Part shown: piece after piece, positions 15,790 to 23,251 of the stretch
Layout: each line of letters opens with the position of its first letter
Position numbering within the stretch: position 1 is the stretch's first letter
Assembly (NCBI GenBank): GCA_002498365.1
Contig: DAHB01000002.1
Span: forward strand, 1-64,000
DNA length: 64,000 nt
Direction: 5' to 3'
Source of the DNA: Methanomassiliicoccaceae archaeon UBA421
GTDB taxonomy: Archaea; Thermoplasmatota; Thermoplasmata; Methanomassiliicoccales; Methanomethylophilaceae
Notes under the pieces: generated by a model
Seen by the model: the letters and a program-made list of their open reading frames with translations, nothing else
Told to the model about the DNA's origin: nothing
Databases searched by the model: none
Made by a program: the position numbers and the translations under genes

Positions 15790-16238
15790 ACGGCACTGTC
15801 CTTAATTATCCTGAAACCGTACCTGTGTCCGCCCTCGGAAGGGGAGAACGGACAAAGGGAGGTGAAAAAACGAAGAGCGAATGGGAAGAGCTTGAGAAGC
15901 TGACCAAGGATGAACTGATCATCGAGCTCGTACATTGGAAGAACATGTACGGCATCGTCCGCGTCGAACGGGGCGACAACTGCTCTTGGCCGTACATGGA
16001 GCCAAAGGGCAGGGATGTCGATGGATGGGTGTGCGCCGGGGAACCGACCACACATAAATGGGCCGAGGCCGTGGCAATATATGCGGCAAATCACACGACT
16101 AAAGAAGAGTTCCATCCGGTAGATCTCATGGACTACGGTCTTGATGAAGACCAGAGCTACGAGGTATGTCGCGAGCTCCGCCGCAAAGGCGAGCTGAAGC
16201 TGCCGGACGGAGTGAGGTACGCCGGTGATGGGGAATGA
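15786..16238 (+). CDS. hypothetical protein (150 aa)
   Basis: From ATG 15786, which overlaps the preceding TGA; an upstream in-frame start at 15696 lies wholly inside the previous gene. The first 45 residues form a charged helix (SEWEELEKLTKDELIIEL, then HWKNMYG). The C-terminal 60 residues (VAIYAANHTTKEEFHPVDL, then ELRRKGEL) look like a small winged-helix domain, since such a helix-turn-helix plus wing layout is common in element-encoded regulators. Assignment is tentative. Confidence 0.5.
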   Translation: MNGTVLNYPETVPVSALGRGERTKGGEKTKSEWEELEKLTKDELIIELVHWKNMYGIVRVERGDNCSWPYMEPKGRDVDGWVCAGEPTTHKWAEAVAIYAANHTTKEEFHPVDLMDYGLDEDQSYEVCRELRRKGELKLPDGVRYAGDGE

Positions 16239-16579
16239 AGCCCCGCCGCGGAAAACCCGATCATGAGGCCGAAAGCATATCCGTAAGGGCCGACAGTATC
16301 GAGAAGCCTGAAAAAATATACCGCAACGCCAAGCATAACGGTAACAGAACGAGTGCCAAAGGAAACGTCGAAATAAAGGTCAACAGACAGAAACCCGAAA
16401 ACAATGCCGATGAGATCTTCCGCCCAAGGTCCGGAACCATACTGAAGGGGGGAGAGGAGGAATCAGTTATTATCGAGTCGAAGCGCATCCAGAAGCAGGG
16501 CCGACACAATGGTAAGGATGTCGCTAACGCCAGTAGAGATGTGAGGATCTTCGGCAGACTCAGGAGGGCGAAGAAATGA
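16235..16579 (+). CDS. hypothetical basic protein (114 aa)
   Basis: Overlaps the preceding stop by four bases (ATGA). The 114-residue product is rich in Lys, Arg, Asn and Glu with no hydrophobic core and is probably disordered (KPRRGKPDHEAES; VNRQKPENNADEIFRPRSG; IFGRLRRAKK). Composition resembles the basic proteins at 7672-8240. Function unknown; nucleic-acid binding is plausible from charge alone. Confidence 0.45.
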   Translation: MKPRRGKPDHEAESISVRADSIEKPEKIYRNAKHNGNRTSAKGNVEIKVNRQKPENNADEIFRPRSGTILKGGEEESVIIESKRIQKQGRHNGKDVANASRDVRIFGRLRRAKK

Positions 16580-16590
16580 CTGCCGCGGAT

Positions 16591-16776
16591 TTAGCCCTTA
16601 TCGGCGCCCGCAGACTTTCTGGCGCGCTCTTCTTCTCTGATCTTATCGAGGTAAAACCTTATCGCGTAAAGCGCAAAGTCTCCTCTCCCGGTAAAGTTGC
16701 CTTTGGCAACTTCTGCATCTATCGCGTCGATGACGTTCTCCGGCGCCATTACCTTTATCGCCCTGGTGTTGGCCAT
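16591..16776 (-). CDS. ribbon-helix-helix repressor (CopG/Arc type), minus strand
   Basis: A 61-residue protein: beta-strand RAIKVMAPENVIDAIDAEVA followed by the typical GRGDFALYAIRFYLDKIREE second helix. This strand-helix-helix layout is characteristic of small dimeric RHH repressors. It is transcribed away from a second RHH gene at 16862, sharing an 85-base region packed with GGTAACT motifs. An open frame on the other strand across the same bases (16576-16860) has no such pattern and is taken as a shadow. Confidence 0.7.
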   Translation of the reverse strand: MANTRAIKVMAPENVIDAIDAEVAKGNFTGRGDFALYAIRFYLDKIREEERARKSAGADKG

Positions 16777-16861
16777 ATATTTCTGAACGGTAACTCCGAT
16801 AATCTTTCTATGGGCACTGTTCAGTTACCGTACAGTAACATATATAATGGAGGTAACTAAT
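16777..16861. promoter_or_regulatory. divergent RHH promoter with repeated GGTAACT operators
   Basis: The short region between two divergent RHH genes contains GGTAACT at 16789-16795, its inverse AGTTACC at 16823-16829 (the longer CGGTAACT/AGTTACCG pair is a perfect 8-base inverted repeat), CAGTAAC at 16833-16839, and GGTAACT again at 16852-16858. The last copy overlaps the Shine-Dalgarno GGAGGT of the right-hand gene. TATATAA at 16841-16847 is a likely TATA element. The layout fits a repressor-controlled bidirectional switch. Confidence 0.55.
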
Positions 16862-17035
16862 ATGGTACGTATGTGCAACCCAACTTACATCAAGGTCACT
16901 ATCTCCAAGAAAGAGGCAGAGGGGATCGATAGGGCCGTAGGCATGGGTTACGGCCGTTCCCGTGCCGACTTCTGCCGCACCGCCATTTCCGCATATCTGG
17001 CGGAACTGAACAGAGAAAATGAGGCCTCTGCATGA
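16862..17035 (+). CDS. ribbon-helix-helix regulator, plus strand
   Basis: ATG 16862 follows GGAGGT at 16849-16854 at good spacing; a more upstream ATG at 16847 lies within that signal. The 57-residue product has the RHH order: strand TYIKVTISKKEAEGIDRAVG, then YGRSRADFCRTAISAYLAEL. It is paralogous in fold to the divergent gene at 16591-16776. Its stop overlaps the exonuclease start (ATGA), so it heads the exonuclease-integrase unit and probably regulates it. Confidence 0.7.
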   Translation: MVRMCNPTYIKVTISKKEAEGIDRAVGMGYGRSRADFCRTAISAYLAELNRENEASA

Positions 17036-17766
17036 TCGTCTACCTCGTCGACACGGAGACCACAGGCCTCAAGGGCCGTTACTGCGGAGATAAGGTCGTC
17101 GACATCGGCATAGTCGAGGTCGACACGGCGCAGATGACCGTTGAACCGATCTACTCCGAGATCGTCGGCTACGATGTCAGTAAGTGGTCCGATGAGGATA
17201 GGAACGCATGGATTTTCACCCACTCCGATCTGAAGCTCTCCGACGTCTCCGCCGGCAAGCCTCTGGACGATGTCGTTCGTGAAGTCCGCGAGATCCTCAA
17301 CTACAATGTCTGCACCTCATACAATGTTAACTTCGATTTCGGCCACTTCCTATCATACGCTCCATGGGCAATTCGCTGCGAGCTCGCCCCGGACGTAATG
17401 CTGGCCGCCCACTGTATAGTCGACGGAGACCACTTGCTCGACGACGGCAGCACGTCATGGCCGAAACTCCAGAAATCGTACACGGCCCTCTGCCCTGACG
17501 ACCCCGTCCGCCTCGGAGGCGTGCAGGCCCATAGGGCCCTTTCGGATGCTATGCAGGCATCCCACGTGATGCTGCGCCTGATTGAGTTGGGAAGATACCC
17601 GAGAGAGATTACGCTGACCGGTGCACCATCGGGTGCGCGGTTCAGATCTGCCGGCGGACCCGGCGGATTATCCGGACACGCCCCTTGCGGGAGTGACATC
17701 GCGTGTCCGGCAAACACCTTAGCTCCAGACCTGCCGAAGCAACACTCGACCGACGAGGTGGCTTGA
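17032..17766 (+). CDS. DEDDh 3'-5' exonuclease (DnaQ-like)
   Basis: A 244-residue protein with all acidic motifs of the DEDDh family: Exo I DTETTG (D7, E9), Exo II NVNFDFGHF (D102) and Exo III HRALSDA (H167, D172). These enzymes remove nucleotides from DNA or RNA 3' ends with two metal ions. The last 50 residues are Gly/Pro/Ser-rich and probably disordered. It sits between a regulator and the integrase with overlapping ends, so it is likely an element-encoded replication or recombination accessory nuclease. Confidence 0.85.
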   Translation: MIVYLVDTETTGLKGRYCGDKVVDIGIVEVDTAQMTVEPIYSEIVGYDVSKWSDEDRNAWIFTHSDLKLSDVSAGKPLDDVVREVREILNYNVCTSYNVNFDFGHFLSYAPWAIRCELAPDVMLAAHCIVDGDHLLDDGSTSWPKLQKSYTALCPDDPVRLGGVQAHRALSDAMQASHVMLRLIELGRYPREITLTGAPSGARFRSAGGPGGLSGHAPCGSDIACPANTLAPDLPKQHSTDEVA

Positions 17767-18728
17767 TGGGCAGGCCACGGAAAACCTTTACACAGGATGT
17801 GTACGAGTTTGTAGATTATATCAAAAAAGAAGAAGACTACAAGGAACGGACCATAAGGTATTACAGAGATGAGGGAGCTTGCATCTTCTCCTTGCTCGAT
17901 AATCATGTGAGGGAGGGGATCCGCGCCAAGGATGTGACCAAGGATGATGTTTTCAAGGTACTCGATTTTATGCGCCGCAATAATTACGCCGTGCAGACGA
18001 TGAAGGGATACATTTGTGCCCTCAGGAGAATATGCATGCACCATGGCAATCCAGCCCCTCAAACGACTAAAATAAGGTGGCCCCAGGACATGAGGCCGAG
18101 CGTAGATTGGCTGACGCAAGACCAAGCACAGAAATTGATAGACTGCCCCAAAACTCCGATGCAGGAGATGGTAATCCACCTAGAACTGTGCATGGGGCTC
18201 CGGCGCATAGAGGTGGCGAGGTTGCGCATCTCTGATATAGACAGCAGGCGGAAATATATGACGGTGACAGGGAAAGCCGACAAACTCAGATTGGTCCCGT
18301 TCCATCCGGATACTGGGGCCGTTCTGTCGCACTACATGGGATACCGTAACGCGCTCGTAAAGGTGGCCGTTTCCAAGGATCCTTCGGCCGAAGTCCCGGA
18401 CAATTTGATTATATGGGGCAAGGGAGCACAGCTTTCTGCCTATTCGCAGGTTAAGCTCACAGGATTTGACAAACAGATCAAGGCGCTGATCCCGCAGATC
18501 GGTATCGAATTTTCGAACCATACACTGAGACGGACGTTCGGCCGTACGATGTATCGGTGCGGAGTCCCGCTGGCGACGATCGCAAAGCTGCTAGGGCATG
18601 AATCGACGGATGTGACGCTAGATTACATCGGAGTCGACTTGGACGACATGGGGTCTGCAATGTCCCAATACGTGCTCAGGTCGTCGTCGGCTGTGGAAGA
18701 ATTGTTGGAGGAGAACAGATGTGCATGA
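17766..18728 (+). CDS. int: tyrosine recombinase / integrase
   Basis: A 320-residue protein from ATG 17766, which shares a base with the preceding TGA. The N-terminal core-binding domain covers about residues 8-100. The catalytic domain carries R146 (MGLRRIEVARL), a Lys in the TGKADKLRLVPF hairpin, H252-x-x-R255 (HTLRRTF), H278 (LGHES) and the nucleophile Y287 (TLDYIG). The set is complete, so the enzyme should be active. It ends 65 bases before the 3' end of tRNA-Pro, the usual position of an integrase next to its attachment site, and marks the right end of the element. Confidence 0.92.
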   Translation: MGRPRKTFTQDVYEFVDYIKKEEDYKERTIRYYRDEGACIFSLLDNHVREGIRAKDVTKDDVFKVLDFMRRNNYAVQTMKGYICALRRICMHHGNPAPQTTKIRWPQDMRPSVDWLTQDQAQKLIDCPKTPMQEMVIHLELCMGLRRIEVARLRISDIDSRRKYMTVTGKADKLRLVPFHPDTGAVLSHYMGYRNALVKVAVSKDPSAEVPDNLIIWGKGAQLSAYSQVKLTGFDKQIKALIPQIGIEFSNHTLRRTFGRTMYRCGVPLATIAKLLGHESTDVTLDYIGVDLDDMGSAMSQYVLRSSSAVEELLEENRCA

Positions 18729-18793
18729 AAAAGGAAGACAGGAGTTTTGAGTTTGAAAACCCCCCTAAAAATGAGGTAGCCAGTAGAATTAGG

Positions 18794-18830
18794 TGGGCCC
18801 GCCCAGATTTGAACTGGAGTATCATGCACC
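18794..18830. other. candidate attachment site in the 3' half of tRNA-Pro
   Basis: Archaeal tyrosine integrases of this type usually recombine at the 3' half of a tRNA gene, leaving a direct repeat of that part at the far end of the element. The integrase reading frame ends 65 bases away. I found no second copy of this tRNA segment between 1 and 18,790, so the other attachment site should lie to the left of the window. The exact crossover cannot be fixed. Confidence 0.45.
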
Positions 18831-18866
18831 CCAAGCATGGAGGATACCAAGCTACCCCACGGGCCC
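18794..18866 (-). tRNA. tRNA-Pro (anticodon GGG)
   Basis: On the minus strand a full cloverleaf can be drawn: acceptor GGGCCCG (18866-18860) pairs with CGGGCCC (18801-18795), the anticodon stem CATGC/GCATG encloses loop TTGGGGT with anticodon GGG, and the T-arm contains GTTCAAATC between CTGG and CCAG. The discriminator A is at 18794 and CCA is not encoded (next bases CCT). The 3' end points toward the integrase gene, so it is the probable integration target. Confidence 0.93.
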
Positions 18867-18890
18867 GTTAATGAGTTTTTTCTAAGATGT

Positions 18891-19082
18891 TTATCCGAGA
18901 GGTGCGATCTCACCGATGAGGTCGGCGTGGGAAACTATCATCCTGCGGCAGCAGTATCTTTCGAATCCCAGATCGTCGAGGACGGCCTTGGGGTCCTCGC
19001 CCATCCCAACACGTTTTGCGTACACGGGGTAGGCGCTGCCCACGACCTTTCCGCATGTGAAACATCTCACCGGTATTATCAT
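18891..19082 (-). CDS. rpoN: RNA polymerase subunit N (Rpb10)
   Basis: A 63-residue archaeal RNA polymerase subunit N with the zinc-binding pattern PVRCFTCGK near the start and the paired Cys-Cys-Arg-Arg (RYCCRRMIVSH) later. It bridges the large subunits and assembly platform in RNA polymerase. It follows rps9 by six bases in the conserved archaeal order rpl18e-rpl13-rps9-rpoN and is the last gene before the tRNA-Pro boundary. Confidence 0.95.
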   Translation of the reverse strand: MIIPVRCFTCGKVVGSAYPVYAKRVGMGEDPKAVLDDLGFERYCCRRMIVSHADLIGEIAPLG

Positions 19083-19088
19083 ACTCGA

Positions 19089-19496
19089 TCACCTGTACGA
19101 CTTCTGCTTTCTGGCACGTGCACCGTGTCCGAGCTCGTTCTTCGGCAGTTTCCTTCTGGTATCGTTGATGATAAGGGTCCTGTCGTAGCTCTTGAACAGC
19201 GCCTCGAGGTCCTCGTCCTTGTAATACTCGACGAGTCCTCTTGCGATGGCCGTCCTGGCCGCCGCCGCCTGCCCCATGACTCCGCCGCCGTCGACGGTCA
19301 CGCGGATGTTGACCTTGGCCGCCTTTTCGGATGCGAGTCCGAGGGGCTCCTGGATCTTGAGCCTTGCGAGCTCCGGGGAGTATATCTCCAAGGGGACCTT
19401 GTTGATGGTCACCTTCCCGTTGCCCTCCTCGACTACCGCCCTGGCGGTCGCGGACTTTCTCTTTCCACTTGTATTGACACATTCCATGGGGATCAT
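19089..19496 (-). CDS. rps9: ribosomal protein uS9
   Basis: A 135-residue small-subunit protein with the GKRKSATARAVVEEG N-terminal motif, the GGGVMGQAAAARTAIAR core, and the KSYR C-terminal tail that reaches the ribosomal P site. Full length for the archaeal family. Its ATG (19496) overlaps the rpl13 stop by four bases; rpoN follows. MECVNTSGKRK from the second Met is a possible shorter form. Confidence 0.95.
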   Translation of the reverse strand: MIPMECVNTSGKRKSATARAVVEEGNGKVTINKVPLEIYSPELARLKIQEPLGLASEKAAKVNIRVTVDGGGVMGQAAAARTAIARGLVEYYKDEDLEALFKSYDRTLIINDTRRKLPKNELGHGARARKQKSYR

Positions 19497-19918
19497 CTCA
19501 CATTAGAACCCAGGAATTTAGAGACGGCTCCCAGGGTCGTGTATTTGCCGGTGATCTTCTTCTTGGCGAGCTCGGGCGCCTCGGTCTTGACCTCGGCGAA
19601 CTGCTTGGGCGTCCCGACGTATACGTGGAGCCTTCTGTAAGCGTCCCTTCCGCTGGAGCTCTTCCAGGGGATCATTCCCCTTACGGACCTCTTGAAGATG
19701 AGGTCCGCCCTGCGCGGGTAGAAAGGTCCCTTCCTCTTGGTGGCGTCACCAAGTTCGGTGCGGTGCTTGAACTTGTCGCACACCATCTCTTTCTCCCCGG
19801 TAATTATGATGGACTCGGAGTTGAGAATGATGATCTCTTCGCCGTCCATGATCCTCTCTGCGACAACGCTTGCAAGCCTGCCGTAGATCAGGTCCTTTCC
19901 GTCAATAAAAGCCACCAT
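19493..19918 (-). CDS. rpl13: ribosomal protein uL13
   Basis: A 141-residue large-subunit protein with the archaeal pattern IDGKDLIYGRLASVVAE, NSESIIITGEKE, RRADLIFKRSVRGMIPWK and the RRLHVYVGTP end. It lies four bases downstream of rpl18e on the same strand and overlaps rps9, so the group is one transcription unit. Confidence 0.95.
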   Translation of the reverse strand: MVAFIDGKDLIYGRLASVVAERIMDGEEIIILNSESIIITGEKEMVCDKFKHRTELGDATKRKGPFYPRRADLIFKRSVRGMIPWKSSSGRDAYRRLHVYVGTPKQFAEVKTEAPELAKKKITGKYTTLGAVSKFLGSNVR

Positions 19919-19922
19919 CCAA

Positions 19923-20285
19923 TCACCTCATTATCCTGATGTTGGAACCCTTGGGGTTGGCGTCCATGAGCTCTCTTATGCTCAGGGCCTTTCCGCCGGA
20001 TTCCGCAATCGCGGCTTCTGCCTTCTCGGAGAAGGAGAATGCCGCTACCGTTACTTTCTTAGTTATGCTGCCTGCTGCGAGAACTTTCCCGGGGATGACA
20101 ACGGTCTCCCCGTCCTTCGCATATCTTTCGATTTTGCTGAGGTTCGTTTCGGCCCAGTTCCTCTTGGGTTTCTCAAGCCGAAGCGCGATGTCTCGCCAGA
20201 TGGCAGATTCGTTCTCCCTCGACGTCGCCTTAAGATCGAAGATCAAGGCGATCAGCGAAGGGTCTGTTTTGAAACTTGCCTTCAT
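19923..20285 (-). CDS. rpl18e: ribosomal protein eL18
   Basis: A 120-residue archaeal/eukaryotic large-subunit protein (KTDPSLIALIFDLKATSREN; ETVVIPGKVLAAGSITKKVTV). I chose ATG 20285 because the TATA box GTTTATAAAAC at 20333-20343 lies about 48 bases upstream, giving a short leader. The in-frame extension to 20390 would start upstream of that promoter and its sequence does not look like eL18. It is the first gene of the rpl18e-rpl13-rps9-rpoN operon. Confidence 0.93.
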   Translation of the reverse strand: MKASFKTDPSLIALIFDLKATSRENESAIWRDIALRLEKPKRNWAETNLSKIERYAKDGETVVIPGKVLAAGSITKKVTVAAFSFSEKAEAAIAESGGKALSIRELMDANPKGSNIRIMR

Positions 20286-20332
20286 ATTTCTGACTCTCCC
20301 GACATTGGGTAAGGCTGTCGTATGCGGGATTC

Positions 20333-20343
20333 GTTTATAAAAC
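20333..20343 (-). promoter_or_regulatory. TATA box of the rpl18e operon
   Basis: GTTTATAAAAC on the minus strand sits about 48 bases before ATG 20285, predicting initiation near 20308 and a leader of about 20 bases. The next plus-strand gene starts at 20436, so the 150-base region is a divergent promoter. Confidence 0.55.
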
Positions 20344-20435
20344 TTGCCCAGACGGGATACGTGTGCCGGTCTCTTACGCGTACGGGCCATGTGCGTTATG
20401 TTTAATAGTGTACTCGTGTTAGCACCGCCGATACC

Positions 20436-21482
20436 ATGATTAGATTCGGACCTGCGGGAATACCGCTTTCGTGCAAAGGCCGCACCCTGAAGGACGGCAT
20501 CGAGGACGTCCACAACCTGAGCCTGACGGCCATGGAGGTCCAGATGGTAAGGCCCACCATCCAGATCAGATACCCCGACGACGAGGAGGTCGGGATGACC
20601 CTGAAGGACATCACCGAGGACTTCGTCATCGAGTTCATAAGGGACGACGAGCTGATCTGCTCCCCTGACGTGCCGATCGAAGAGGACGACGAGCTGGTGG
20701 GCATGTTCTACAGCATCGCCGAGAACTTCGGCTCCCTGTACGGCACGGGGGAGGTCGCCAAGAGGATGGACGTGAGCCTGTCGATACACGCCCCGTACTA
20801 CATGGACCTGGGCTCCGACTCCCCGATGGCTGACAGGTACATGGACAGCATCAGGCACTCTGCCCTCATACTCAACGCGCTGGGCGGGAACACGGTCGTG
20901 ACCAGCCTCGGCCTGTACAAAGGGGACTCGAAGGAGGAGAGGGAGGGCACCGATTCCCGTATCTTCGACAACGTGGCGGCCCTCATGGGCTGGTGGCAGG
21001 ACGAGGGCCTCAGGCCGAAGCTGGGCATCGAGATCACCGGGCACAAGGAGACGTTCGGCTCCCTGGACCAGGTGCTGGACATGTGCGACCAGATCGAAGG
21101 GCTGGTGCCTGTGGTCAACTTCCCGCACCACCACTCCCGCACCGGAGGTTCGCTTAAGGAGACCAGGGATTTCATCGACCTGATCGAAGCGGCCGAGCCC
21201 TACTGCAAGGACGGCATATACTCCCAGTTCTCGGGCGTGGAGCACGCCGACGGCGAGGAGAAGAAATACACCCCGATCAAGAAAGGCGACCTCAAGTTCG
21301 AAACCCTCGCCGACGCACTGACCGACGTCAGGCCGGAGATGACCATAATCTCATGCTCTCCGTTGCTGGAGCACGACGCCATGTACATGAGGATAATCGA
21401 GGAGAGGGTCCTCAGCAAGAAGGTGGCCAAGATGCTCAAGGATATGAAGAAGCAGGCGACCTCAGAGGTCCCCGGGGAATGA
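20436..21482 (+). CDS. endonuclease IV / AP-endonuclease-like TIM-barrel protein
   Basis: A 348-residue protein of the AP endonuclease 2 / xylose isomerase-like TIM-barrel family. Recognisable metal-site segments are SLSIHAPYYMDLGS, the GIEITGHKETFGS region, NFPHHHSRTGG and YSQFSGVEHADG. It is longer than bacterial Nfo (about 280) because of insertions after residue 70. Expected activity is cleavage at abasic DNA sites with zinc, but other TIM-barrel enzymes share these motifs, so the exact substrate is uncertain. It is followed after one base by hxlB. Confidence 0.75.
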   Translation: MIRFGPAGIPLSCKGRTLKDGIEDVHNLSLTAMEVQMVRPTIQIRYPDDEEVGMTLKDITEDFVIEFIRDDELICSPDVPIEEDDELVGMFYSIAENFGSLYGTGEVAKRMDVSLSIHAPYYMDLGSDSPMADRYMDSIRHSALILNALGGNTVVTSLGLYKGDSKEEREGTDSRIFDNVAALMGWWQDEGLRPKLGIEITGHKETFGSLDQVLDMCDQIEGLVPVVNFPHHHSRTGGSLKETRDFIDLIEAAEPYCKDGIYSQFSGVEHADGEEKKYTPIKKGDLKFETLADALTDVRPEMTIISCSPLLEHDAMYMRIIEERVLSKKVAKMLKDMKKQATSEVPGE

Positions 21483-21483
21483 G

Positions 21484-22017
21484 ATGAACCCGGCCCTGGA
21501 ATATCTTTCCAAGAAATGCCATGAGACGGCGGCCTCCGTTTCCGACGAGGACAGGGAGAAGCTCGCCAGGCTTGTCTCGGACAACCGCAAGGTGTTCATA
21601 TACGGCTCCGGACGCTCAGGGCTCGTCGGGCAGCTCCTGGCCGTCCGCCTGGTCCAGCTGGGCATCGACGTCCACCTGGTGGGCGAGATGACCACGCCGA
21701 TAATCGGCCGCAACGACCTGACGATCCTGGTATCCAACACAGGCGAGACCGCGTCGGTGGTCAACACGGCCAACATCGCCGGGCGCATAGGCTCTTATGT
21801 CGTATGCTTCACATCCGACCCCAGGAGCAAGCTCGCCCATGCCTCCGATATGGTCGTCGTCATGAGGTCAGGGGAGATCGACGATAAGTACGCCCCCCTG
21901 GGCACGGTGTTCGAAGGCTCCGTTCTCCTTTTCTTCGACAGCTTCGTCGCCGACCTCATGGAGAAATTCGATACCGACGAAGCTCAGATGAAGAGCAGGC
22001 ACGCTATCTGGGTATGA
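21484..22017 (+). CDS. hxlB: 6-phospho-3-hexuloisomerase
   Basis: A 177-residue SIS-domain protein matching PHI enzymes: FIYGSGRSGLVGQLLAVRL, the HLVGEMTTPIIGRNDLTILV segment, SNTGETASVV and the C-terminal MKSRHAIWV typical of HxlB. It interconverts hexulose 6-phosphate and fructose 6-phosphate in the ribulose monophosphate pathway, which in archaea supplies ribulose 5-phosphate. The partner synthase (hxlA) is not in this window. It ends against the JAMM gene of the converging ubiquitin-like operon with no spacer. Confidence 0.9.
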   Translation: MNPALEYLSKKCHETAASVSDEDREKLARLVSDNRKVFIYGSGRSGLVGQLLAVRLVQLGIDVHLVGEMTTPIIGRNDLTILVSNTGETASVVNTANIAGRIGSYVVCFTSDPRSKLAHASDMVVVMRSGEIDDKYAPLGTVFEGSVLLFFDSFVADLMEKFDTDEAQMKSRHAIWV

Positions 22018-22530
22018 TCATCCGTCCTCGGAAACGACCATCTGCGCCGCCTTGGGCTCTCCGTCTTCCACGGTGAAGACCATCAGCGTCCCGTCGGAAG
22101 GGTCGAGGACCACCGCGAACCCTGTACCCTTCCCGAATATGTCCGAATGGGTCCTTATGTCCACGTCTGAAAGGTAGCATCCGAACCCGGGATGCGAATG
22201 ATACCATCCGATCACCGCGTCCCCTCCGCTTTCGTCGATCGATGCGAACAGGTCTTCGAGGCAGTCCGGGTCGAACCTTACGCTCACTCCCGTAGCATCG
22301 AGCCTCGCCGTGGCCGTCCCGGAGGCGATGGAATATTCGCCCTCTTCGTCCCTGTAGACCCGTCCCGATATCAGTCCCAGGACCTCTTTGTCTTCCGCGT
22401 AGCCGATGTCCGCATGGTTCGCCATATCGGAGATGATGCCCTCGTCCATGAACAGGGGCACCCCCCGGACGCTGCGCCTCCTGTACTTACGTCCGGTCTT
22501 CTCGGACGATATCACTTTAGGCATCTCCAT
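22018..22530 (-). CDS. JAMM/MPN+ zinc protease of the ubiquitin-like operon
   Basis: About 168-170 residues (ATG 22530 or 22524; numbering from 22524). It has the complete JAMM site: E47 (KEVLGLI), H109-S-H111-P (WYHSHPGFG), S119 and D122 (YLSDVD). Such enzymes cut isopeptide bonds after a C-terminal Gly-Gly and so release or mature ubiquitin-like proteins. The gene overlaps the E2 3' end and is last in the E1-Ubl-E2-JAMM operon, so its likely job is trimming the single residue after GG in the Ubl and removing it from targets. Confidence 0.9.
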   Translation of the reverse strand: MEMPKVISSEKTGRKYRRRSVRGVPLFMDEGIISDMANHADIGYAEDKEVLGLISGRVYRDEEGEYSIASGTATARLDATGVSVRFDPDCLEDLFASIDESGGDAVIGWYHSHPGFGCYLSDVDIRTHSDIFGKGTGFAVVLDPSDGTLMVFTVEDGEPKAAQMVVSEDG

Positions 22531-23002
22531 CACCGTAGCTGACCTTCGCATCGAACCTCGGCCTGTTCTCCGTATACCATTTGGACGCTCTGATGCAGGA
22601 GTCCGTACCGTAAGGGCTCATGGGGTTGGGGTCTGCCAAAAGGTTCTCGACCCCCATGACGAAGGACGTCATGTTGGAGCCGAAGCTCCAGTTGTCCAGA
22701 GTCTTCACGCATACGAATCCGCCGTCCCCCGGCATCATGATGTTGGGGTGGAATATGTCCGTCTTCCATCTGGCCCTCGGCCTTTCGAACGGATACTCTT
22801 CTGAGAGGACCAGATCGAATCCGTGCTCCCTCGCGACCTCGGTCTCCGAGGTCTTAGCGGGGGAGTTCCTCAGAGAAACGCTCAGGATTATCGGGAACTC
22901 GGCGTCCTCGGGGATGTCCGATATCGAAAGTCCCAGATAACGGTTGAGATCATGGATCTCGTTGTTGATCCTTTTAACGAGTATGGGTCTCACGAGGCCC
23001 AT
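22517..23002 (-). CDS. E2 ubiquitin-conjugating-like enzyme
   Basis: A 161-residue E2 fold: an N-terminal helix (VKRINNEIHDLNRYL), the YPFERPRARWKTDIF segment, the HPN motif at residues 85-87, catalytic Cys98 (GGFVCVKTLDNW), Trp105, and C-terminal helices (VMGVENLLADPNP). The HPN-to-Cys distance is longer than in most eukaryotic E2s by an insert of a few residues (MMPGDGG). It starts directly after the Ubl stop (TGAATG). Expected role: accepts the Ubl from the E1 as a thioester and passes it to target lysines. True E2s are rare in archaea. Confidence 0.9.
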   Translation of the reverse strand: MGLVRPILVKRINNEIHDLNRYLGLSISDIPEDAEFPIILSVSLRNSPAKTSETEVAREHGFDLVLSEEYPFERPRARWKTDIFHPNIMMPGDGGFVCVKTLDNWSFGSNMTSFVMGVENLLADPNPMSPYGTDSCIRASKWYTENRPRFDAKVSYGDGDA

Positions 23003-23251
23003 TCAACTACCGCCTTCCGGGTCCGGGATCATCTCCACGGTGTCTCCGTCCGAGAGGTTGACCTCCTCGACGGTCCTGGAACCCACCAGGAGCTTGGGCC
23101 CCTTCCTGATCACGAAGGCGCCTGCGCCCTCTCCCCAGTAGTCGGCCGCTGCGTCGATTATGTCCGATATCTTCTCGTAGGGCTCCAGCTCCATCCTTAT
23201 GGAGCCTCCCGCGGCGGTGTTCACTACCGTTATCTTCATCGTCATTTTCAA
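23003..23251 (-). CDS. ubiquitin-like modifier protein with C-terminal Gly-Gly
   Basis: An 82-residue beta-grasp protein: strands MKITVVNTAAGG and IRMELEPY, a helix ISDIIDAAADYW, strands FVIRKGPKLLVGSR and the VNLSDGDTVEMIP end typical of MoaD/ThiS/ubiquitin folds. It ends PDPEGGS, so the Gly-Gly (80-81) is capped by one Ser that must be removed before activation, matching the JAMM protease in the same operon. Its ATG overlaps the E1 stop (ATGA). Starts at Met3 or Met5 are possible. MoaD or ThiS is less likely given the E2 neighbour. Confidence 0.88.
   Translation of the reverse strand: MKMTMKITVVNTAAGGSIRMELEPYEKISDIIDAAADYWGEGAGAFVIRKGPKLLVGSRTVEEVNLSDGDTVEMIPDPEGGS

Noticed and set aside
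16576..16860. 94-residue plus-strand frame
   Set aside because: The opposite strand encodes a clear ribbon-helix-helix protein over the same bases, while this frame shows no family pattern.
1..18790. Search for a second tRNA-Pro 3' repeat (left attachment site)
   Set aside because: No convincing copy of the tRNA segment was seen by eye; the left end is presumably outside the window.
20286..21245. Long minus-strand extension upstream of rpl18e, including a start at 20390
   Set aside because: It runs across the TATA box of the ribosomal operon and antisense to the TIM-barrel gene; only the part from ATG 20285 matches eL18.
23003..23251. MoaD or ThiS sulfur-carrier function for the ubiquitin-like protein
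   Set aside because: Those normally end exactly in Gly-Gly and lack E2 partners; here the end is GGS and E2 plus JAMM are co-encoded. A dual role cannot be excluded.
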